From positions 62,001-126,000 of the forward strand of contig NZ_JABWMJ010000004.1 of NCBI RefSeq assembly GCF_013366375.1: a stretch of 64,000 nt of DNA, in the 5' to 3' direction. The notes below the pieces were generated by a model. The model made no database searches. It worked only from the letters and a program-made list of their open reading frames with translations, and was not told where the DNA came from. The position numbers and the translations under genes were made by a program. This DNA comes from Rhizobacter koreensis (GTDB lineage: Bacteria; Pseudomonadota; Gammaproteobacteria; Burkholderiales; Burkholderiaceae_C). Positions 32,958-39,585 of this stretch are shown piece after piece. Positions within the stretch are counted from its first letter, which is position 1, and each line of letters opens with the position of its first letter.

Positions 32958-32972
32958 TGTTGCGGTGCAGCA
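32958..32972. promoter_or_regulatory. phaP: PhaR-type operator 2 at the phaP transcript start
   Basis: TGTTGCGGTGCAGCA is a slightly degenerate copy of operator 1 (TTGC-N3-GCAG). It overlaps the predicted transcript start, where bound repressor would block transcription. Confidence 0.6.
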
Positions 32973-33010
32973 AAAGTGCACCGTCAGGCACCACCAACCA
33001 GGAGATCGCC

Positions 33011-33562
33011 ATGTTGACCACCGAACAATTCCTCGACGCGCAGAAGGCCACCTTCGATGCGCTGTTCCAACTCTCGTCAAAGGGCTTCGAAGGCGTCGAG
33101 CAGCTCGTCGAGCTGAACGTCCGCACCGCGCGTGACGCGCTCGGCGAGGCCAGCTCGGCCAGCCAGGCGCTGCTTTCCGTGAAGCAGCCGCAGGACGTCT
33201 GGGCGCTGCAAGCCAGCCTGGCCCAGCCGGCCGCCGAACGCGCGACCGCCTACGCCCGCAGCGTGTACCAGGTCGCCGCGACGACCGGCGCCGAAGTCGG
33301 CCGTGTCGCGCAGGCCGTGGCGGCCGACGCGCAGACGCGCTTCATGAGCGCCGTCGACAGTGCCGCCCGCAACGCGCCGGCCGGCACCGAGAACGTGCTC
33401 TCGTTCGTCCGCTCGGGCGCTGCCGCGGCAAACAACGCGATCGAGAACGCGCAGAAGGCGGTCGCGCAGATGGCCGAGACGGCCGATGCCAACGTGCAGG
33501 CGATGACCGCCACGGTCACCGGCGCCACGCAGGCCGCGACCAAGGCGCGCCGCGGCGCCTGA
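33011..33562 (+). CDS. phaP: Phasin (polyhydroxyalkanoate granule-associated protein)
   Basis: A 183-residue, Cys-free amphipathic helical protein of the phasin family. It coats PHA granules. The typical opening [19 protein letters not shown], the [20 protein letters not shown] segment and a long Ala-rich C-terminal helix with [14 protein letters not shown] are present. The ATG at 33011 has SD GGAG in aaccaggagatcgcc. Control by PhaR is supported by two operator-like repeats around its promoter. A terminator follows at 33613-33640. It indicates that the organism stores PHA. Confidence 0.93.
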   Translation: MLTTEQFLDAQKATFDALFQLSSKGFEGVEQLVELNVRTARDALGEASSASQALLSVKQPQDVWALQASLAQPAAERATAYARSVYQVAATTGAEVGRVAQAVAADAQTRFMSAVDSAARNAPAGTENVLSFVRSGAAAANNAIENAQKAVAQMAETADANVQAMTATVTGATQAATKARRGA

Positions 33563-33612
33563 CGCATCGCGTCGTCGCACCGAGCGGCGCCCGCCGCTCG
33601 TGTCGATCGCAC

Positions 33613-33640
33613 GAAGGGCCCGGTGAGAACCGGGCCCTTC
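33613..33640 (+). terminator. Intrinsic terminator of phaP
   Basis: A perfect 12-bp stem gaagggcccggt/accgggcccttc with a GAGA loop, followed by TGCTTT. The U-tract is poor but the stem is strong. Confidence 0.75.
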
Positions 33641-33705
33641 TGCTTTGGTCGGTCCGAACGTCGCTGACGTCGGTGGACGCGACCGGCCGCGGGGCGCGGC
33701 GCAGG

Positions 33706-34524
33706 CTACTCGTCGTCGCCGCCGAAGATGCCGCCGAGCACGCCGCCGATCGCGCCGGCGCCGAGCAGGGAGCCTTCCTCGCGCGAGCCCCCGCGCTGCG
33801 GCGCCGCCGCGAACACGCGCGACGCGAGGCGCGAGAACGGCAGGCTTTGCAGCCACACAGTGCCCGGGCCGGTCACCTTGGCGAGGAAGAGGCCCTCGCC
33901 GCCGAACAACGCGGTCTTGATCTGGCCGACGTACTCGACTTCGAAGCTGACGTTCGGCGTGAGCGCGACCAGGCAGCCGGTGTCGACCATCAGGATCTGG
34001 CCCGGCTGCAGCTCCCGCCGCACGACCGTTCCGCCGGCGTGCACGAAGGCAAGCCCGTCGCCGTCGAGCTTCTGCATGATGAAGCCCTCGCCGCCGAAGA
34101 AGCCCGTCGACAGGCGGCGCTGGAACCAGATGCCGAGCGAGACGCCGCGCGCCGCACACAGGAACGCATCCTTCTGGCAGATCAGCGTGCCGCCGAGCTG
34201 GCGCAGGTCGATCGGAATGATCTTGCCGGGGTAGGGCGCGGCGAAGGCGACCCGCCGCTTGGCGGCGCTTTCGTTCGTGTAGACCGTCGTGAACAGCGAC
34301 TCGCCCGTAACGAGGCGCTTGCCGGCGCCGAGCAGCTTGCCGAAGAGGCCACCGCCCTGTGCGCCGCCGGACGCGTCGCCGAACACGGTGTTCATGCGAA
34401 CACCCGCGTCCATGAACATCATGCTGCCCGCTTCGCCGATCGCCGCCTCGCCCGGGTCGAGCTCGACCTCGACGAACTGCATCTCCGAACCGCGGATCTC
34501 GTAGTCGACCACGTCCATTGCCAT
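33706..34524 (-). CDS. AIM24/TIGR00266 family protein
   Basis: A 272-residue soluble protein of the AIM24 family (TIGR00266), tryptophan-RNA-binding-attenuator-like fold, with unclear function. Signatures are the opening [19 protein letters not shown], the [14 protein letters not shown] segment, [14 protein letters not shown], and [15 protein letters not shown]. The C-terminus is a Gly-rich hydrophobic tail ([15 protein letters not shown]) that could insert into a membrane. The ATG at 34524 has a weak SD (GGGAG). Nothing around it explains its function. Confidence 0.88.
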   Translation of the reverse strand: MAMDVVDYEIRGSEMQFVEVELDPGEAAIGEAGSMMFMDAGVRMNTVFGDASGGAQGGGLFGKLLGAGKRLVTGESLFTTVYTNESAAKRRVAFAAPYPGKIIPIDLRQLGGTLICQKDAFLCAARGVSLGIWFQRRLSTGFFGGEGFIMQKLDGDGLAFVHAGGTVVRRELQPGQILMVDTGCLVALTPNVSFEVEYVGQIKTALFGGEGLFLAKVTGPGTVWLQSLPFSRLASRVFAAAPQRGGSREEGSLLGAGAIGGVLGGIFGGDDE

Positions 34525-34607
34525 CGCTTCGCTCCCTCGCCCAATTCGAGGGCCGCCATTCTGGCGAATCGGCAGGGGCTGCGCGATTCACGCGAGCCAC
34601 GAACAGG

Positions 34608-34629
34608 CGCGGGGGCTGGTGCCCCCGCG
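34608..34629 (-). terminator. Hairpin after the metallo-hydrolase-like pair
   Basis: A perfect 9-bp stem CGCGGGGGC/GCCCCCGCG with a TGGT loop lies 40 bp past the last stop of the minus-strand gene pair. No T-run follows, so termination is inferred from position only. Confidence 0.5.
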
Positions 34630-34668
34630 TGTCGGCCTCGGCGGGAGCGTCGCCCGTGTGTCGAAGCG

Positions 34669-35919
34669 CTACTGGCAGTTCAGCGGCATCGGGCGATCGC
34701 CCGCGCGCTGCCATGCCGGAGCCGACGGGTCGAACGTCATGTCGTGCGGCTTGACGTAGTCGTACGGGTCGAAGTTGATCCGCAGCTCGGGCTCGTTCGG
34801 CACGCCGACGTTGTCGATCGACGCCTCGAGCGCACGCTTCATCAGCTCGGCGGTGTTGAACGCGCCGGCGCGCTGTGCCGCGGCATCGTGACCGGCCGGG
34901 AAGAAGATCTTCGGCTGCAGCGCCTGGATGTAGTACGCGGCGTCGCGCAGGCCGTTGCTCGACGCGTTCGACACGTCGACCGAGCCGACCTGGACGTCGG
35001 TCTTCGGCAGGCTGCGAAGCAGGCCGAGCGCGACCGGCGCGTTCTCCGGCAGCGAGCCGACGCGATCGTTCCACACCAGCGTGAAGTTGCGCTCGGCGCC
35101 GATCGTGAAGTGGTACAGCAGCGCCGGGCCGCCGGCGGCGCCGGTGGTCGTCACGTTGTCCCTGGCCGCCGTGCCGCGCGGGAAGAGCGTGGCGTCGCGG
35201 GCGTCGCCGTTTTGGCTCCAGTCGAAGCTCGCTGCCGGCAGGCGCGGATCGGCCGTCGCAACGTTCTGATCGCTGTGCTTGACCGCACGCACGCAGGTCG
35301 CGAGGTCGGCGATCTGGGTGGCGGTGACGGTCTGACCGATCGGCTGGTTGACCGGCACGACCGCCGTGCACTTGAGCAGCTTCGCGGTGCCGCTCCAGTT
35401 CTGCTGGCGGCGCGCGTCGGCCTCGAGTGCGTCGCAGTGCTCCTGCGTCCCGACCACGGTGGCGCCGGTGCGAAACGCGACGTTGGCCGCGAGGTCGGCG
35501 TAGCCCGGTGCGGCCTTGCCAACGAAGATGTACGACGGCATCAGCGCGACCACCTCGTCGAGCGTGGTCGGTGTGCGGCCGGGCGTGGTCTCGCGCCGCA
35601 TCAGCGCGGCGTCGAGCAGCACCACCTTGCCGTTGATCGCCGCCGCATACGTCGTGTTGCTCATCCAGGACATGACGACGAGTTCGCTGCGCACCGCACC
35701 GGTGGCCTGGTCGACGTTCTCGGCGCCGAAGTAGTGGGTGCGGGCGGCGATCTGCGCGCTTTGTGCCGGCGCTGCGGGCGTGGCAGGCGCGCTCGGCCCG
35801 GGGTTGGCCGGCGCGTCGTCATCGTCGTCGCTGCCGCCGCAGGCGGCGACGAGTGCGCTCGCGAGCATCGAAACAAGCGCGACGTGCACGGCGTGCAGCT
35901 TGGAGGAATGCTGTCTCAT
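34669..35919 (-). CDS. Metallo-beta-lactamase-like lipoprotein that has lost the metal-binding motif
   Basis: A 416-residue exported protein, homologous along its length to the gene just upstream on the same strand (also 416 residues). It has a lipobox (VAAC, Cys27), then an acidic linker. Where the paralogue has IFVGHGHADHTD it has IFVGKAAPGYAD: the metal ligands His135, His137, Asp139 and His140 are replaced by Lys, Ala, Gly and Tyr. A downstream EHC (QEHCDALE) and a GHD near the C-terminus remain. It therefore cannot bind metals as the family normally does. It may be a partner, regulator or decoy of the active paralogue. SD GGAGAC. The function is unknown. Confidence 0.82.
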   Translation of the reverse strand: MRQHSSKLHAVHVALVSMLASALVAACGGSDDDDDAPANPGPSAPATPAAPAQSAQIAARTHYFGAENVDQATGAVRSELVVMSWMSNTTYAAAINGKVVLLDAALMRRETTPGRTPTTLDEVVALMPSYIFVGKAAPGYADLAANVAFRTGATVVGTQEHCDALEADARRQQNWSGTAKLLKCTAVVPVNQPIGQTVTATQIADLATCVRAVKHSDQNVATADPRLPAASFDWSQNGDARDATLFPRGTAARDNVTTTGAAGGPALLYHFTIGAERNFTLVWNDRVGSLPENAPVALGLLRSLPKTDVQVGSVDVSNASSNGLRDAAYYIQALQPKIFFPAGHDAAAQRAGAFNTAELMKRALEASIDNVGVPNEPELRINFDPYDYVKPHDMTFDPSAPAWQRAGDRPMPLNCQ

Positions 35920-35945
35920 GGCGTTGTCTCCGGTCTCGTTGTGCG

Positions 35946-37196
35946 TCAGTTGCAGGTCGCGCTCGGCCGCGCCGCGGTCTTGGTCCAGCGCGGCGAGCTC
36001 GGGTCGAACGTCAGCAGCGAAGGCCGGACGTAGTCGTACGGATCGTTGAGCCAGCGCACCTCGGGCTGCTGCGCCGCCGGAATGCCGATGTTCGTCATCG
36101 ACGTCAGCATGTTGCGCTTCCAGGTCTCACCCGAGCCGCCGGCGGCGCCGCGACGGCGCTGCGACTCGTCGTGGTGGCTCGGCACGAACACCTTCGGCTG
36201 CATGTCGCGCACGTAGATGGCGGCGTCGCGCATCCCGTTGGTCGGGTTGTTGGCGCCGCTCACCGCACCGATCAGCACGTCGGTCGCGGGCCAGGCCTGG
36301 AACTCGGTGATCAGGTTCGGCGCCAGCTCCTTGTAGGGCCCGACGCTGTCGTAGATCGACAGCGAGAAGTTGCGCGGCCCCGGCACGATGAACTGATAGA
36401 GGATGTTGAGGTCGCCGCCCGGGCCGCCGGTGGTGCGCACGTTCGGGTACGCTGCCGGGCCGCTGCCCCAGAGGTCGAACTCGCGCGGGTCCTCGCCGGC
36501 GCGGAACTCGATGCCGTTCGGCGGGATGGTCGTGTCGGCGGGCGTCGCCGCACCGTGCAGGTGGCGGATCACGTTGAGGCAGAGCGCCGGCTTGAGGTGC
36601 GGCAGGTTCATCGCCTTGGTGCCAATCGGCACGCCCGCCGCGAGCACCGACGTGCACTTGACCGACTGGCCGACGCCGAACTGCGCGACCGCGTCGCGCT
36701 GCATCTGCGCGCAGTGCTCGGCGGCGCCGAAGATCGTCGCCCCGGTCCGATACGCGACGTTGGCGACGTAGTCGGTGTGGTCGGCGTGACCGTGGCCGAC
36801 GAAGATCCACTCGGGCTTGAGGTCGACGAGCTCCTGCAGTCCGGTCGGCGTGCGCTTGCGCGCCGGCGGCGTCACGACGTCGTCGTCGTTGATGAAGCCG
36901 TCCATCATGAAGACCTTGCCGTTGGCGGCGACCGCGAACGTGGTGGTCGTGAGCCACGAGGCGATCACGCGGTCGCGGCGTACGTCACCGGTCGTCGCAT
37001 TGACGTTCTCGAAGCCGAACATGTGCTGGCGTGCCTTCACCGTCGCAGCGAGCGAAGTCGGGCCACCGGTCGGAATGCCCGCCGCGGGCTGCGCCGCGGC
37101 CGGACCCGCAAGCACACCGCCCAGCGCGGTTGCCGCGGCGGCGGCCAGCGCGAGGCGGGTCTTGCCAGCGCGTCGGGTGCTGGAACGTGGTGTCAT
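35946..37196 (-). CDS. Secreted metallo-beta-lactamase-fold hydrolase
   Basis: A 416-residue exported hydrolase. The signal peptide ends near GPAAAQPAAG. The first zinc motif is intact: GHGHADHTD with His135, His137, Asp139 and His140. EHC (GAAEHCAQM) and a C-terminal PSHHDES provide further ligand candidates, and the KVFMMDG beta-strand precedes the motif. Substrate unknown; the MBL fold includes lactonases, lactamases and phosphodiesterases. The start at 37196 is chosen for its SD AAGGAGA and signal peptide; an in-frame upstream ATG is rejected. The inactive paralogue follows 26 bp downstream, so the two are co-expressed. Further upstream lies tartrate dehydrogenase, without evident link. 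Confidence 0.85.
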   Translation of the reverse strand: MTPRSSTRRAGKTRLALAAAAATALGGVLAGPAAAQPAAGIPTGGPTSLAATVKARQHMFGFENVNATTGDVRRDRVIASWLTTTTFAVAANGKVFMMDGFINDDDVVTPPARKRTPTGLQELVDLKPEWIFVGHGHADHTDYVANVAYRTGATIFGAAEHCAQMQRDAVAQFGVGQSVKCTSVLAAGVPIGTKAMNLPHLKPALCLNVIRHLHGAATPADTTIPPNGIEFRAGEDPREFDLWGSGPAAYPNVRTTGGPGGDLNILYQFIVPGPRNFSLSIYDSVGPYKELAPNLITEFQAWPATDVLIGAVSGANNPTNGMRDAAIYVRDMQPKVFVPSHHDESQRRRGAAGGSGETWKRNMLTSMTNIGIPAAQQPEVRWLNDPYDYVRPSLLTFDPSSPRWTKTAARPSATCN

Positions 37197-37260
37197 GTCG
37201 TCTCCTTCGTTTGGGTTCGATAGGGTGGACCGGCGCTTCTGCGGCGCCGTGCCTGTGCTT

Positions 37261-38337
37261 TCACGGCACGGACGCGATCCGCTCGGCAATGGCCCGACCG
37301 ATGTCGGCCGTGCTCGCGTTGCCGCCGAGATCGGGCGTGTGCGGACCGGCTCGCAGCACGTCCTCGATGGCACGCAGGATCGCGTCGTGCGCCGCGCGCT
37401 GCCCTAGGAAGTCGAGCATCAGCGCGGCCGACCAGATCATCGCGATCGGGTTGGCGATGCCCTTGCCGTAGATGTCGGGCGCCGACCCGTGCACCGGCTC
37501 GAACAGCGACGGGAAGCGCCGCTCGGGGTTCAGGTTGGCCGAGGGCGCCAGGCCGATCGTTCCGGTGGTCGCCGGGCCGAGGTCGCTGAGGATGTCGCCG
37601 AAGAGGTTGCTCGCCACCACCACGTCGAAGCGGCCCGGCTGCAGCACGAAGCGCGCGGTGAGGATGTCGATGTGCTGCTTGTCGACCGCAACCTGCGGGT
37701 ACTCGGCGCCGATCGCGTCGGCGCGGCCGTCCCACCACGGCATGCTGATCGCGATGCCGTTGCTCTTGGTCGCGACCGTGAGGTGCCTGCGCGGCCGCGA
37801 GTTGGCGAGCTCGAACGCATAGCGCATCACGCGGTCGGTGCCGTGGCGCGAATAGACCGACTCCTGGATCACGATCTCGCGCTCGGTGCCCGGATACATC
37901 ACGCCGCCGAGGTTGGTGTACTCGCCCTCGGTGTTCTCGCGCACCACGAAGTAGTCGATGTCGCCGGGCTTCCTGTTGGCGAGCGGGCAGGGCACGCCCT
38001 CGAACAGGCGCACCGGCCGCAGGTTCACGTACTGGTCGAACTCGCGCCGGAACTTGAGCAGCGAGCCCCACAGCGAGACGTGATCCGGCACCGTCGCCGG
38101 CCAGCCGACGGCGCCGAAGAGGAGGGCGTCGAAGCCTTCGAGCTGCGCCTTCCAGTCGCTCGGCATCATCTGGCCGTGGGCGAGGTAGTAGTCGCAGCTG
38201 GCCCATTCCATCGGCTCGGCCTGCAGCTCGAAATCGAACGCGCCGGCGGCTCTTTCGAGCACGCGCAGCGCCTCGGGCATCACTTCCCTGCCGATCCCGT
38301 CGCCCGGAATCGACGCGAATCGAACGACCTGCGTCAT
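37261..38337 (-). CDS. Tartrate/D-malate dehydrogenase (isocitrate/isopropylmalate dehydrogenase family)
   Basis: A 358-residue NAD-dependent decarboxylating dehydrogenase. It has the family opening FASIPGDGIGREVMPE, FVVRENTEGEYTNLGG with the catalytic Tyr region, NLFGDILSDL with the metal-binding Asp pair, and EPVHGSAPDI. The length and the VRENTEGEYTNLGGVMYPG segment fit tartrate dehydrogenase or D-malate dehydrogenase (DmlA/TtuC), not LeuB. The ATG at 38337 starts at the conserved N-terminus. It is divergent from a LysR that resembles DmlR, which activates dmlA in E. coli. Confidence 0.9.
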   Translation of the reverse strand: MTQVVRFASIPGDGIGREVMPEALRVLERAAGAFDFELQAEPMEWASCDYYLAHGQMMPSDWKAQLEGFDALLFGAVGWPATVPDHVSLWGSLLKFRREFDQYVNLRPVRLFEGVPCPLANRKPGDIDYFVVRENTEGEYTNLGGVMYPGTEREIVIQESVYSRHGTDRVMRYAFELANSRPRRHLTVATKSNGIAISMPWWDGRADAIGAEYPQVAVDKQHIDILTARFVLQPGRFDVVVASNLFGDILSDLGPATTGTIGLAPSANLNPERRFPSLFEPVHGSAPDIYGKGIANPIAMIWSAALMLDFLGQRAAHDAILRAIEDVLRAGPHTPDLGGNASTADIGRAIAERIASVP

Positions 38338-38423
38338 GGCTTCTCCACTCGAGTGAGGGCGCATCCTAGGGGCCGCTTCCGGCAAATACAATCCATCGTC
38401 CGTAAACCGACCGTGCACGAAGC

Positions 38424-39320
38424 GTGAACAAAGCTCCGCTCACCGAAGACCTGCGCGTCTACCTGTCGGTAGTGCGCAAGGCGAGCTTCGCGGCCACGGC
38501 CGAGGAGCTCGGCGTCTCGACCGCGTACGTGAGCAAGCGCATCCGGATCCTCGAGGAGGACCTCGGCGCGCGCCTCATCCACCGCACCACGCGCCGCGTC
38601 GTCGTCACCGAGGAGGGCGAGCGCATCTACAACCGCGCCCAGCGCATCCTCGACGAGGTCGAGCAGCTCTACGAAGACCTCAACCTCAAGCGCCGCGCGC
38701 CGCGCGGGTTGCTGCGCATCTGCAGCAGCTTCGGCTTCGGGCGCAACATCGTGGGCCCGGCCATTTCGCGAATGGTCGAGAAGCATCCGGCGCTGCAGGT
38801 GCGCTTCGAGGTGTTCGACCGCTTGGTCGACGTGGCGACCGAAGGCTTCGACCTCGATGTGCGGGTCGGCGACGAGATCGCGCCGCACCTGATCGCGACC
38901 CGCCTCGCGTCGAACCATCGCGTGCTGTGCGCGGCACCGAGCTACCTCGCGGAGAAGGGCATGCCCAAGTCGCTGGCGGACCTCGCCAGCCACGACTGCC
39001 TCATCATCAAGGAGCGCGACCATCCGTTCGGCGTGTGGCGGCTGCGCTCCGGCAAGCGCGAGCGCACCGTCAAGGTGACCGGCCCCTTGTCGTCGAACAA
39101 CGGCGAGATCGTCGTGCAGTGGGCGGTCGACGGCCGCGGCATCCTGTTGCGCTCGATGTGGGACGTCGGTCCGCACATCGCCGCCGGCAGGCTGGTGCGC
39201 ATCCTTCCCGAGTTCGAGCAGGAAGCGAACATCTGGGCCGTCTACCCGGCGCGGCTCGAGACATCGGCCAAGGTGCGGGTGTGCGTGGAGTGGCTGTCGA
39301 AGGCGCTCGAGCGCCTCTGA
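38424..39320 (+). CDS. LysR-family regulator, DmlR-like, divergent from the dehydrogenase
   Basis: A 298-residue LysR regulator. Its N-terminus (YLSVVRKASFAATAEELG, VSTAYVSKRIRILEE) and the IHRTTRRVVVTEEGERIYN segment are typical. An effector domain with LRICSSFGFGRNIVGP follows. The start is GTG at 38424 with a short 86-bp divergent interval to the dehydrogenase start (38337). Both position and family suggest control of that gene by D-malate or tartrate. Confidence 0.9.
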   Translation: MNKAPLTEDLRVYLSVVRKASFAATAEELGVSTAYVSKRIRILEEDLGARLIHRTTRRVVVTEEGERIYNRAQRILDEVEQLYEDLNLKRRAPRGLLRICSSFGFGRNIVGPAISRMVEKHPALQVRFEVFDRLVDVATEGFDLDVRVGDEIAPHLIATRLASNHRVLCAAPSYLAEKGMPKSLADLASHDCLIIKERDHPFGVWRLRSGKRERTVKVTGPLSSNNGEIVVQWAVDGRGILLRSMWDVGPHIAAGRLVRILPEFEQEANIWAVYPARLETSAKVRVCVEWLSKALERL

Positions 39321-39441
39321 GCCTCTCGCCGGCGACCTTCGGTCGCTCGCGCCGGCCATCCCCGGCGCTCGGCCGCTCGGCCAGCCGTTCGGGTTTTTGC
39401 CTACTCACAAGCGAGGCCGGCGCGCGTTCAATGGCGGGTCT

Positions 39442-39460
39442 GTTCTAGAACGCCGTTCTA
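39442..39460. promoter_or_regulatory. Operator-like cluster: three GTTCTA half-sites
   Basis: GTTC-TAGAAC-GCC-GTTCTA holds a 10-bp palindrome GTTCTAGAAC (39442-39451) and an overlapping TAGAAC-N3-GTTCTA repeat. Three half-sites in 19 bp is unlikely by chance in GC-rich DNA, so a regulator probably binds here. Confidence 0.55.
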
Positions 39461-39500
39461 CTCTACAGAATACCTGGCGGCAGGTGCCAAGCCCGTCGCC

Positions 39501-39557
39501 CAGTACCGGTGAGAGTCCCCGGATGAAGGTGTTCGCCGGAACCACCGCATCGGGGAC
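39501..39557 (+). ncRNA. Structured 5' leader of the first quinoprotein fusion gene (candidate)
   Basis: A 9-bp stem, GTCCCC-(G)-GAT (39515-39524) with ATCGGGGAC (39549-39557), encloses a second stem, GGTGTTC with GAACCACC (7 bp, one bulge). An alternative hairpin, CCGG (39506-39509) with CCGG (39519-39522), competes for the same bases and carries the sequence GGTGAGAGTCC. Mutually exclusive structures just before the start codon are typical of RNA switches, but no known class was matched. Confidence 0.45.
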
Positions 39558-39585
39558 AAGTTCGTACATGCCACTAGGAGGCTCA

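Larger units (their letters stand above)
32660..33010. other. Intergenic region: terminator hairpin and phaP control region
   Basis: A stem GGCGCCG (32792-32798)/CGGCGCC (32812-32818) followed by CTTTC may end the Bug transcript. From 32900 onward lies the promoter and two PhaR-type boxes of the phasin gene. Nothing else is recognised. Confidence 0.6.
39321..39585. other. Leader and operator region of the first quinoprotein fusion gene
   Basis: 265 bp with no gene. It contains the GTTCTA/TAGAAC operator-like cluster at 39442-39460 and a folded leader at 39501-39557 (both listed separately). Confidence 0.6.

Noticed and set aside
39481..39560. Possible fluoride riboswitch (GGTGTTCGCC segment)
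   Set aside because: Only part of the consensus is present; the 3' conserved segment is missing and a fluoride exporter is not encoded downstream.
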